This document shows positions 42,301 to 48,454 of a stretch of 48,454 nt of DNA, piece by piece. Position 1 is the first letter of the stretch, and each line of letters opens with the position of its first letter. Under the pieces are notes generated by a model that made no database searches, had not been told where the DNA came from, and saw only the letters and a program-made list of their open reading frames with translations. Origin of the DNA: a virus; the IMG/VR virus record IMGVR_UViG_3300017745_000012, positions 1 through 48,454 of that record, one strand, 5' to 3'. Position numbers and translations under genes: made by a program.

Positions 42301-44361
42301 TTTGCATCAAAAGGAAATTACAATAATAGTTTTGTACTAACAGATGCAGATATAACAAATGAGATTTTAAATCTCAAGAAAGATAGTGATGGTAGAAATA
42401 TATTAAAAGATCCTAACTCTGATTGGTTTGGAACAGTAGTTGGTAAAACATATGTTGCACCATTTGTATATTTGTCTAATGGAGACAATATTAAAGTAGA
42501 AGGTGAGACAGGTTTTAGAAAAATTAAAACTCTCCCTACTGAAACTACAAGTAAAGATGGAAGACCTAACGAACAGACATCTGATGATATCTTTGGTTCA
42601 GTCTCAGTTGAGACTTATACTGGAATCACGAGAGGAGAAGGTCTTTCTGTCGTTGCAGAAATTCAGAATGGATCTGTAATATCTCTTACATGGAACCAGC
42701 GTAGTTATGATCCAATTACACAACCAACTGCATATCAGTATTATACACCTCCTGTACTTAAGTTTGAGACATTAGATGGTAATGGTGGTGGTGCTAAAGC
42801 AAATGTATTAGTAAGTAAGGGTCAGGTAATTAGTGTTGATCTACTTGATGGTGGTTCTGGATATACCAAAGCACCTAAGGTTATCACAACTAGAAGATTT
42901 GATATCTTAAGTGAAAGAGACGTTGGTGTTTCTCTAATCAATGTTGCTATCAATCCATTTGTGGAAACTGGTGGAATGACTGCTTTATCAGTTGTTACTG
43001 AGATTGATGAGTCTGGTCTTACAGGTATTACAGGTGTTAGTTCTCTATCAGTACAGGTAGCGGGTGATGCTGAGATTGTTCTCGAAAGAGAATTTACTCC
43101 TGACGAGATAGAGGTATTCTCTATTGGTGGAGCATTAGATCCACAAAGAGATTATCTAGAACTTAATACTAACAGACCTACTCCTGCTAGTGAAGTTCAA
43201 GTATTTGAAGGTCCTACTTATGAAGCAACTGTTGTTTCTGCAGAGGTTCAAGATATTGTATCTCTCAATTCTATATCTACTGTTTCTAAAGTAATCACAC
43301 AGACTCAGCAGATTGAGATTCCTAATAATGCAATCAGCAATGTCAACTACTTTGAGAATGCTGCACTATTGGATCTTGACTTCCTCATCGGTGATGTTAT
43401 TGCTTACATTGCTGATACATCTAAGTTTGCTCCTAGTGGTAGATTGATGATTGGTGATGAGGTTATATACTATGAGAAGAAGATTAATGATAGATTCTAT
43501 CAAATCATTAGAGGATATCAAGGAACAACTGAACAAGATTGGGTTGCTGGAACTTACCTCAGACAGATTGAAGATGTAACAGTTATATCTGCTGGTCTTG
43601 TTGAAGTTGAGTCTGAAAGCGATGTTAGAATGGTTAACATTGGACTCGTCGGTTCTGGATTTGAAAGACAAGTATTCAGACAAGTAACATCTCCTGATGA
43701 CTTAGACATTACTAAGGAATCAACTGAAGTTCTTATTGTACCTCCACCTGGCGGTGCAGTTGATGGATATGAAGAGACAGCGTTCATTAATGATCCTATA
43801 CAACAGAGAAATCAGAACCAAGTTGATTTGATTGAAAATGCTCTTGGTAACTATACTGTTACTCAACGTGATGGAACAATCATTGAAGTAAGAAACGAAC
43901 TATTTGGAACTAACGAATATATCGGTTCATATATAAAGACTACTGTAGGTTCTAATATAGGAAACTGGCAGTACATAGCATTTGATGATGGAACTGCTGA
44001 CGTATCTAACCTAACAATCGCTGATATATCAACATACTATCCATCATTGACTCTTGGTGATTTTGTAGATAGAGCAAACTCCTCCTTCACAAAGGCAGGA
44101 GATAAGTTCAATCTTGCATTACCATCAATACAAAATCCTGTCGCTATTAGTTCTACAGTAGGAACTATTGGTGGAAATATTGTTGTACAAGATACAACTT
44201 ACTTCCCAACAACAGGGTATATTTTACATAACAATGGTACATATACAGGTATAATTAAGTATACTGGTAAGACTGCTAATACCTTCACTGGTTGTACTAG
44301 ACATAATGGTGATAATCAGATTGCGTCTGGATCTGAGATAGTACCTATATCAATCGTATAA
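33331..44361 (+). CDS. 7: Giant baseplate wedge protein, gp7 equivalent
   Basis: 3,676 residues, against 1,032 in T4 gp7. The call rests on position (after gp6, before gp8) and on the N-terminus 'LPEFISTEYELFSKFVTKYYE' with 'YLGSFPEKYL..SVDKRTLIKNIQNFYKAKGTDSSIKFVF' (about 165-210). Inserted domains: a cupredoxin-like module (about 330-440) with His368, Cys421, His424 and Met427; a YHYH-like domain (about 986-1094); repeated 'V..I...G.GY..(A/P)P' beta units (bases about 35690, 35890, 37690, 38840, 38955, 42850); repeated 'I(G/D)(D/Q)E(V/I)I.Y....G(C/Q)..RG..GT' units (33620, 37870, 43450, 44230); and two 'GGN' helical modules (40282, 40981) shared with the giant protein at the window start. 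It probably extends the wedge arms outward and may decorate the tail. The length is intact with no frameshift. Confidence 0.82.
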   Translation: MVAVKTKRISTLIETQLPEFISTEYELFSKFVTKYYEAQEVQGGTLDIINNIQKYADIDYYEKNLLRQHDTLDVSITNSSDTIVLQDARSFPEKDGYIRIDDEIIFYATRTDTTLSGCSRGVSGNTKIGDLYSKSNFVSTTATAHAAGQTVYNISNLFLYALVKNFEKQYLGSFPEKYLRGSVDKRTLIKNIQNFYKAKGTDSSIKFVFNSIIDKDFDPLDRTNLAQFEWFIKSEFDNIAIDVTSPNGQFLVGDRIKTTTASGEIAKIVRNDQNVITRVYLRQVSSTFSLGDSVTGTTGSTFTASTVYTFPNGIFYINFGKLPQLFGDFEYGKYYFAPEGIRIFQNWQIIWNQSDPSNLPMPIHPDGHPMKFSTTREGTLLGGQQYYNSKPVLGVKTNYDNEFQPEFMMNVDESNKIYYYCAYHRYMSGLDGDEGYMELVANTRPRKIVKPEVYKPRDFTYKASNADWINVYALKCKVISGDVKSLVGKKIVQSDTEEYDYADAVVDNVYADGTRDDEVIYNIVLAPETVNGTFGVSTKTQLEKVLIGTKSKGDRIDVFSTTGWDNTGSVLIGDETITFSEKTVGQFIIDNRLAQTAVQHDVGTPVYKPVTIAGSGVTLLTMGIVYNLQPSDPQPYSFVGDKIQVSNPGFETSDSKIVNVGTNQTRWILGTGAAVNVPTLSAVATSLDQVPTNVSAILADDQYYYIASSSFPSHKILDGSTVTQTVLDQKLLRIIRKQATRTTETYPTPKRDIGIGLNGVPFYGYKDAESIRYGKLEQIKVDLRGTGYVRPPFVLIDQVPNKARAILAGQVVESISVDTTDVFPRTPDVLITSGRNAAVRAVVTGGKVTSLILDNAGEFYSSPPQVVIRDNAGRGRFAEFEAVVNTDGQITGFNKIAEGNFYNQNTVIVEIVPVGSGATGIPLLKEWNFNRYKKLETKLDTENGYVFGNSNNVLEYGYGYAANPKALRVSLSDNLNSAGTEPASKSHSPIIGFAYDGNPIYGAFGYQDPLDSTSSITRMTSSYSINGNRSEGPDLTTYPIGTFVNDYTYTHKSGTLDENNGRFCTTPEFPQGTYAYFITIDSNQVPQYPYIIGENFYSLPVDSNYNSDINQNDIPKKARRFYQAGMPRNGDGFIAQIEEVKQGNVESVSVLDTSANFSINSQLYFDNTGTQGSEAEAIVSSVKGKDVSYLQSKENKVVKLTIIQSAYLFADDTLSQPTSGASGTIVGTVKNDSTIVLKNVTGTFNNTGTFSAAIKTFDILLDQRSSYTKGAILSLTDGVNAPIATAEVLEGTSAQNVVQIKVLTGTWTTDNTYFIQSNDLFNTSGTRIVTLTSLSDGLEPFEVNQSVALIETTSNHGLGIGDNVTIDINPDDATKTKTYYIRKRLYQEAVLIPPNAKTNINFTGIGRYEILNGGADYTAGTYTSIALTGGSGSGATATFTVSSAGVVSGIQIQDAGVGYARGDYLGVADEDLVRSGASQSTSRFTIYVGHVGVAVGATKVTVDNAQGFATDDFIQIGQEVLKIAGINGNDLSVTRGQEGTTDVDHFDGQEVSLYNAQYNFTNNYQIFSGSLSGYIQSYDPITHKIVVVYDYATLNTNANKVVLSSSFFDTSTPQRLVAVRSAEDVVYKFEFSEDNSTFVPNPNIDLQEFYKYKFDTSHSSLTGTYFDISPSSNYNLITVEKIESTILPGNAGAFTDVKFGFGSRLTTNTYQTKTGTDFTNFYYFDNKNVVNSGGSYFKLVTDPLQGTKTINYVTPNRFVYDVTSTPLWDGSGSISYTTNGQFAIGKINTVGIINLGLNYKKVPVITGVDPAESYRAAATVTFDAASQTITGVDITNEGSNYVNPKIVITKSDGSDVKFNVLVREGKVTSITVEKPGRGYTYAPEILIVEGEVEAFVESTSIGVPQSVRITSNGGAFHLDETVSSTFRSNYVLALKNYNGNFRIGEQVVQKINGVEVFRATVVDWRFGSNLLKVENSTGIVREDVSIESTIMPVSGIVQSIFVTTFSEEISSFYDNLGFYQSDKGKLGVQNQKIIDSLFYQDYSYVIKSGTSIEQWRDLIKATTHPAGFKLFGQVDIEATANFATRDQGSLVELPKDRTPDATHFTVVQLWDPEKNKITVENSSRIVTQTVQKVENQRIRKGFGTAATSEFNFNEAEAFEFTLGAVFDGAFDNDGRLQGTTAFTTKKDGVAFNLADNKLKNMIVTLDGVIQEPGIAYTINSGNITFSQPPLVGVTFYGKVFKFKDEQYNTKYFKKLRNIFQRGGTWIDSANQIERNVQFIIDETIGYGKATHPSLDWSTKQDDYEANIRAILDAYQHDIRFGGNIKTIDYASIFSSGSAYLYIRNYKTQSNDIFEYATRLAKLAIRNWDFVDVNIAYVQGQKTMTVSSTKNLAVGLFVSSGKSYPTGTKIVSIDSDTQVTLNNAALANSGGGGGAPSGTTPVSGTGSTTTIGTSTAQVPLGSTFTVPPGATVTVPLSFSGTTQAKFGWSALNNGMFYKAGELIEKNETEIIQLALNATQTQYPNLGWGGGPGVAPYYPLQMRPLIQAYVYHLKMGGNFKIVENAQAYYKQNDYPYGEELYYDASSLGEVQKGITGTVESTIFIMNEVKNNCIQAMRNQLSITDPNVLVDSLSPVCAEVESTLNTYHDITETIITEGRGLVEKTPVNQNKSGYWTGTVTYSNYNILGDPLLPVEECTTVISAMDSLYENLSDVVKEESVTRSLPDYIDGETTDFELYWDDNTEVNTEEDEDLFLTINSVLQRPKFTENYPLKDAYWIDRTVIPNVIKFDTAPIWDQDLGAKSIGEPTAVEKVVGIGVSNYKRLTIDFELVDGVRNGPFLILDVLDGTVQSIESEDSLYVFLDGVLQVNGKAYTVSGPNITFHDSIKKDMQIDMRYIYGRDVGQILNIYDFAPDTYFSQGTFSFVASQQNMDTLLSYTWMGEKIGNPIHVWQTRANGTKNVIGELSNPIRTGNTVVFELKSQNSNIESGLDYTFASKGNYNNSFVLTDADITNEILNLKKDSDGRNILKDPNSDWFGTVVGKTYVAPFVYLSNGDNIKVEGETGFRKIKTLPTETTSKDGRPNEQTSDDIFGSVSVETYTGITRGEGLSVVAEIQNGSVISLTWNQRSYDPITQPTAYQYYTPPVLKFETLDGNGGGAKANVLVSKGQVISVDLLDGGSGYTKAPKVITTRRFDILSERDVGVSLINVAINPFVETGGMTALSVVTEIDESGLTGITGVSSLSVQVAGDAEIVLEREFTPDEIEVFSIGGALDPQRDYLELNTNRPTPASEVQVFEGPTYEATVVSAEVQDIVSLNSISTVSKVITQTQQIEIPNNAISNVNYFENAALLDLDFLIGDVIAYIADTSKFAPSGRLMIGDEVIYYEKKINDRFYQIIRGYQGTTEQDWVAGTYLRQIEDVTVISAGLVEVESESDVRMVNIGLVGSGFERQVFRQVTSPDDLDITKESTEVLIVPPPGGAVDGYEETAFINDPIQQRNQNQVDLIENALGNYTVTQRDGTIIEVRNELFGTNEYIGSYIKTTVGSNIGNWQYIAFDDGTADVSNLTIADISTYYPSLTLGDFVDRANSSFTKAGDKFNLALPSIQNPVAISSTVGTIGGNIVVQDTTYFPTTGYILHNNGTYTGIIKYTGKTANTFTGCTRHNGDNQIASGSEIVPISIV

Positions 44362-44376
44362 ATAAACGTATAAATA
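44357..44376 (+). promoter_or_regulatory. Tandem T4-type late promoters for gene 8
   Basis: Two perfect TATAAATA boxes (44357-44364 and 44369-44376), 12 bp apart, upstream of gp8. The first overlaps the stop codon of the giant gp7. Confidence 0.7.
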
Positions 44377-44417
44377 ACTCAGGCACTTAATACAATAACG
44401 TCGGAACAGGAAAAACA

Positions 44418-46232
44418 ATGGCTGCTATTATCTCTGATAAGTTTAGAATTTTTAACGCTAAACAATTTTTAGAATCTTTAACCGAAGGACCCAACGATAC
44501 GAGTTCGGAAAGATCAAGAATGTATTTCTTTGTGGGAAGACCACAACCATGGAAGGCATATTTAGAAATACATACCAAGAACTCAACGGCTTTCGTAGTC
44601 GGAAATGAAGTTTATGTGGGTACATATGGATCGACTGCTTTTCGTGCCACAGTTGCAGCAGTATATGACACCGCTTTATTATTAACCGACGTTTTTGGAA
44701 GTTCTGGTGTTAACTCTGCTCCTCCTCTTGGATCTGCATTAAAAGGTAGAACAGGTGGTGCTGGCGGTTCTGACACAGGTGCTACAGCAGTCTCTGGTGT
44801 ATATCGTTACGCTACTGAAGATGTTCCACCACTTCCTCTAGATAATCAGAGAGAAAAGATTACTCTATACGACGAATTAATTGCTGCCAAACGTATTACT
44901 GATTCTTTTGCAAGAACAGTTATCCGCCGTTACAACTGGGATCTAGTTGCTAACCCTAAGTATGACATGTTCAAACCAGACTACTCTGCTACACCAGGTG
45001 GCGGTGGTCAAGTTGGTAAACAAGCAGCGACTGGTGCTACAAGCATCTCAGATGCTAAGTTCTATGTAATGAACACATACTACGAAGTATTTAAGTGTCT
45101 CTATAACGGAGAGAACCCTAGCAACACTACAGGACAGAACGCAACCGAAGAACCATATACTGCTGGTGGTAACTATGATTCTGCAACTGGTCTTTATACA
45201 GAGACAACTGGTGCAGGATACATCTGGAAGTATATGTACACTATTCCTACTGATGATGTTCTTAAGTTCTTATCATCAGACTTTATGCCAATCGTTCTTC
45301 CTGCTAACGTAAGTAGAACCGCAGTTGCTGGTATTGCAGTTTCTGGTGCTATTGATGTAGCACTTATTGAGAATGCTGGATCAGGTCTTCCTGCTTCACA
45401 GACTCTATACACTGCTATTGTTGGTGATGGAACAGGTGGTAAGGTTAAGTTTGTAACAAACGGTGCTGGTACAATCACATCTGCTGAAATTGAAGCACGT
45501 GGATCAGGTTACACTTATGGTAACGTACTATTAGGAAATGGTAACTTATTCTCTAACGCTGGTTTATCATCTGCTGTAACAACTGGTGCTTCTGCTGTTG
45601 GTGCTATCGAAGTTGTTCTACCTCCACAAGGTGGACATGGTTCTGATCAAGAAGTAGAACTTAATGGTAAGCGTGTTATGACTAACATTCGTCTTACATA
45701 TTCAGAAGGTTCTGGAGACTTCCCTGTAGATAACGACTTCCGTAGAATTGGAATTATTCAAGACCCATTTAACTGGGGTACTACAACATTCTCTACTTCT
45801 GATACATTATCTGGATTAAAAGCAGTTAAGATTACTGGTGCTTCTGCAGACTTCTCAGTTGATGAGAAAATTACTCAGACTGTAACTGGTGGTACAGCAT
45901 ATGGTACAGTTGTATCATGGACATTAGACAGTGGTTCTACAACTGCTGGAGTTCTTAAGTACATCCAAACAAACGATGCACACACAGACTCTGGTGTAGT
46001 AAGAGGATTTGAGTCTAATGGTTCTAACGCAATCACTGGAGAACTTTCTACTGCATCTGGTAACGTAGATACTGCATATGGTTCTACATTATTAGGCGTT
46101 ACATTCTCATCTGGACTTGCTGCTCCTGAGATCGAAAATAACTCAGGTGAGGTAATTTATGTTGAGAACAGAAGACTAATCACTCGTGCACCTGACCAGA
46201 TCGAAGATATCAAGTTAGTAATTGAATTCTAA
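44418..46232 (+). CDS. 8: Baseplate wedge protein gp8
   Basis: 604 residues (T4 gp8 is 334). The start 'ISDKFRIFNAKQFLESL..GPNDTSSERSRMYFFVGRPQPW' and the end 'NNSGEVIYVENRRLITRAPDQIEDIKLVIEF' align with T4 gp8 ('SGEMIYMENRPPI..A.DQ.E.I.I.F'), as does 'GYIWKYMYTIPTDDVLKF'. The extra length is made of Gly-rich beta modules in the middle ('GSGYTYGNVLL', 'TGGTAYGTVVSW'). AGGA lies 8 bases before ATG. gp8 dimers sit at the wedge periphery with gp7 and gp10. Confidence 0.9.
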   Translation: MAAIISDKFRIFNAKQFLESLTEGPNDTSSERSRMYFFVGRPQPWKAYLEIHTKNSTAFVVGNEVYVGTYGSTAFRATVAAVYDTALLLTDVFGSSGVNSAPPLGSALKGRTGGAGGSDTGATAVSGVYRYATEDVPPLPLDNQREKITLYDELIAAKRITDSFARTVIRRYNWDLVANPKYDMFKPDYSATPGGGGQVGKQAATGATSISDAKFYVMNTYYEVFKCLYNGENPSNTTGQNATEEPYTAGGNYDSATGLYTETTGAGYIWKYMYTIPTDDVLKFLSSDFMPIVLPANVSRTAVAGIAVSGAIDVALIENAGSGLPASQTLYTAIVGDGTGGKVKFVTNGAGTITSAEIEARGSGYTYGNVLLGNGNLFSNAGLSSAVTTGASAVGAIEVVLPPQGGHGSDQEVELNGKRVMTNIRLTYSEGSGDFPVDNDFRRIGIIQDPFNWGTTTFSTSDTLSGLKAVKITGASADFSVDEKITQTVTGGTAYGTVVSWTLDSGSTTAGVLKYIQTNDAHTDSGVVRGFESNGSNAITGELSTASGNVDTAYGSTLLGVTFSSGLAAPEIENNSGEVIYVENRRLITRAPDQIEDIKLVIEF

Positions 46233-46236
46233 GCAT

Positions 46237-46255
46237 TATAAAACTTCGCTAAATA
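46237..46255 (+). promoter_or_regulatory. Possible late promoter before the DUF4815 gene
   Basis: TATAAAAC (46237-46244) and GCTAAATA (about 46248-46255) are each 6 of 8 matches to TATAAATA. Weak; position 36-55 bases before ATG fits. Confidence 0.35.
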
Positions 46256-46291
46256 ATATGACGAGAATACTAGTATTATTGGCGGAGTAAG

Positions 46292-48454
46292 ATGCCTCAG
46301 AAGACGAACCTAAACGTAAGCCCATATTACGAAGATTTTGATGCGAAAAAGAATTTTTATAAGATTCTTTTCAGACCTGGCTATTCTATCCAAGGTAGAG
46401 AACTAACACAGGTTCAATCAATTCTTCAAAACCAAGTAGAGAGCTTCGGTAAATATGCCTTCAAGCAAGGCGAACTTGTTATTCCTGGTGAAGTAGGACT
46501 TAACACAAAATTAGATTACGTAAAATTATCATCTGTTTCAGAAGTTGCAGTAAACGATGGTAATAATAATATTGTTTATAAAAAATATGATATATCCCAA
46601 TTAGTTGGAGAAGAACTACTTGGGTTAACTTCTGGTGTCAAGGGAAGAATAGTTTCTACGAAACTGGCAACAGAAAGCACAGCAGATACTTTGTTTGTAA
46701 ATTACGTCAATAGTGGTTCGTCTAACACTGAGACTACATTTAGACAAGGTGAGACTCTAGAAGTTGTTGATGGTGTTAATACACCTTTACTCGTTGTAGG
46801 TACAGATGGTAGTGTTCTACCAACCAGTATTCAAGTAACTAATCCTGATACAAATGAGGTAACTTCATTAGAAAGTCCTGCTATGGGATTTGGTTCTGCT
46901 GTTAAGGTAGAAGAAGGTATTTACTTTGTCAATGGTTATTTTGTTCGTTGTGAATCAGAACTATTAGTTATTGATGAGTATTATAATAAACCATCTGCAA
47001 AAGTTGGTTTTACAATTAAAGAAGAGATTGTTACTCCAGAAGAAGATCCATCATTATATGATAATGCAATAGGATCATCTAACTATACTGCACCTGGTGG
47101 ACATAGATTAAAAATATCTCTCATATTAAAAGAGTTTGCTCTTAATGCAATTACTGATAAGAACTTTATACAACTTCTTACAGTATCAAGAGGAGTAATC
47201 CAAAGAAAGGTTGAGTCTACAGACTTTAGTGTATTAGAACAAACACTTGCTCGTAGAACATTTGATGAGTCAGGTGATTATGTTGTAGATAATTTTTCTG
47301 TAGACATTAGAGAATGGGCACAGAAAGATGGTAACAGAGGTTTGTATGCTGTAGATGAATTTGGTTTATACAATGGATATAATGCAACTGAGTCTTCTAG
47401 AAAGATGGTTGCAAGTATAGGTCCTGGTAAAGCATATATTAAAGGTTATGAGATTGTCAATAAAGAGACTAAGTATCTTGAGATTGATAAAGCAAGAGAG
47501 AGTCTTTCTACTGACAATGTAAATTTAAAATCTCAGGGTCTTCCATCATTTAGTGTTACCAATGTATTTGGTAGTGTTCCTTTAAACAAAGAGGGATCTG
47601 ATCTTACTGCATATCCTGACGTATTTTTATACAATACATTTAATGATGGTTCTGTTGGATTAAACAATACAGAATTATCTACAGATCATAGACAAACAAT
47701 TAGTAGAAGAGGTCTTAACTTTACTCCCGATGATGGTATAAAGACCATAACACTTCAAATAACAAACACTACAACTCTTATAGGTGCTGTAACAGATGCA
47801 ACTTTCCAAAGTCAGTTTGGTGAATTGTTCTACATCAAAACTAGAAGTGATCTTGGCACACCAACAGCAATTGGTTCTTTCAAAACATTATCTTTTGCCA
47901 CTACTAATAAACCACTTATCAATCCATCAACATCTGTTCAATTTTTAGAAATCACAGTATTCGGTCCTAAAAATGAATTAGAACAGTTATTGTTAGAGTA
48001 TGATTTATCTGATACTGAATTTAAGAGAAAGGTTTTCTTAACAGAAGCAAATGCACAGACAAACTCAGGGGATGAGTTTGGATTTGTGGTAGATTATTCT
48101 CCTACTATCACTCCTGTAATAGGTAAAGTAAAACCTAACAACTTCTTCTTGAAGCAAAGAGGTTCTGGTTTTAACTCAGACTCAGATATCATTCTTTCTA
48201 GAGGTCGTCTTGCTGCAGGAACTAATGCATACAATACAACATTTGGATTCTCTTACTTTGATCCACAGTTCTTTACTAAGATAGTTTTAGAATCTGTTCC
48301 TACAGGAACTAATGCATTTGATGAAGGTAAATATGTATTTGGTATTACAAGTGGTGCTTATGGTGTTGTAGAAGGAACTGCATCTGGTGTTTATAGTACA
48401 GGTGTACTACTATATGTAAAGACTCTATCTGGTAGATTCTTACCTGGTGAAACA
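46292..48454 (+). CDS. DUF4815 virion structural protein (3' partial)
   Basis: 721 codons open to the window end. The N-terminus 'MPQKTNLNVSPYYEDFDAKKNFYKILFRPGYSIQGRELTQVQSILQNQVESFGKYAFKQGELVIPG' (broken here for recognition of 'FDAKKNFY.ILF.PG', 'Q.RELT..QSILQNQ') is the DUF4815 signature found in T4-like marine phages after gp8. Good Shine-Dalgarno (GGCGGAG, 5 bases away). Later regions carry the same beta modules as gp7. Probably a baseplate or fibre-attachment protein occupying the place of gp9/gp10. Confidence 0.87.
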   Translation, partial: MPQKTNLNVSPYYEDFDAKKNFYKILFRPGYSIQGRELTQVQSILQNQVESFGKYAFKQGELVIPGEVGLNTKLDYVKLSSVSEVAVNDGNNNIVYKKYDISQLVGEELLGLTSGVKGRIVSTKLATESTADTLFVNYVNSGSSNTETTFRQGETLEVVDGVNTPLLVVGTDGSVLPTSIQVTNPDTNEVTSLESPAMGFGSAVKVEEGIYFVNGYFVRCESELLVIDEYYNKPSAKVGFTIKEEIVTPEEDPSLYDNAIGSSNYTAPGGHRLKISLILKEFALNAITDKNFIQLLTVSRGVIQRKVESTDFSVLEQTLARRTFDESGDYVVDNFSVDIREWAQKDGNRGLYAVDEFGLYNGYNATESSRKMVASIGPGKAYIKGYEIVNKETKYLEIDKARESLSTDNVNLKSQGLPSFSVTNVFGSVPLNKEGSDLTAYPDVFLYNTFNDGSVGLNNTELSTDHRQTISRRGLNFTPDDGIKTITLQITNTTTLIGAVTDATFQSQFGELFYIKTRSDLGTPTAIGSFKTLSFATTNKPLINPSTSVQFLEITVFGPKNELEQLLLEYDLSDTEFKRKVFLTEANAQTNSGDEFGFVVDYSPTITPVIGKVKPNNFFLKQRGSGFNSDSDIILSRGRLAAGTNAYNTTFGFSYFDPQFFTKIVLESVPTGTNAFDEGKYVFGITSGAYGVVEGTASGVYSTGVLLYVKTLSGRFLPGET

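Noticed and set aside
1-48454. Auxiliary metabolic genes (psbA, hli, talC and similar)
   Set aside because: None of their protein signatures is present in this window.

Overview
The window is a piece of a T4-like marine myovirus genome, most likely a cyanophage of Synechococcus or Prochlorococcus. The evidence is the baseplate block gp25-gp6-gp7-gp8 followed by a DUF4815 virion protein, the PAAR / small basic / small membrane / zinc-ribbon / 218-residue gene string just before gp25, the giant repeat-rich fibre proteins, the AT-rich sequence and the T4-type late promoter boxes (TATAAATA). I see no tRNA, integrase, transposase, CRISPR array, replication gene or photosynthesis gene here. The assignment rests on family recognition by eye; no database search was run.

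Layout. (1) 1-17994, late adhesion block: the 3' part of a giant structural/fibre protein (over 3,300 codons, 5' end outside the window), three consecutive tail-collar-type fibre proteins (the last with a large glycine-rich domain), a probable tail-fibre assembly chaperone and one unknown protein, all packed head to tail. (2) About 18000-28430, a small-gene accessory region: about 35 genes of 40-200 residues, often overlapping by ATGA or TAATG, mostly on the plus strand, with one three-gene minus-strand operon at 24486-25022. Recognisable families are rare: a GIY-YIG/T5orf172-like protein, an Api92-like protein, a DUF3574-like protein, a KTSC-like protein and a 'NYETWNV' protein. (3) 28480-31111, small conserved virion-associated genes including the PAAR spike-tip protein. 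(4) 31138-48454, baseplate wedge genes 25, 6, a giant 7 and 8, then a DUF4815 structural protein cut by the window end.

The main discovery is in region 2. Thirteen promoters carry a 24-bp imperfect palindrome with consensus TGTGnCAGT-N6-ACTGnCACA. Its downstream edge lies 28-30 bp from the -10 hexamer in twelve well-placed cases (one weak thirteenth, at 28089, is closer to 26 bp). One copy, the most symmetric, lies midway between two divergent promoters and is correctly spaced for both. Two copies lie inside the 3' ends of coding genes. Most of the transcripts then carry an AATCAGA-type leader box instead of a Shine-Dalgarno sequence. This looks like a dedicated regulon of early or middle phage genes controlled by one dimeric DNA-binding protein, phage- or host-encoded, which I cannot identify in this window.

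Secondary points: an almost fully overprinted gene pair (acidic versus lysine-rich) at 20767-21241, other long +1-frame overlaps, a hairpin terminator whose arm doubles as a -35 box, a putative type-1-copper (cupredoxin-like) site and a YHYH-like domain inside the giant gp7, and GGN-containing modules shared by the two giant proteins.
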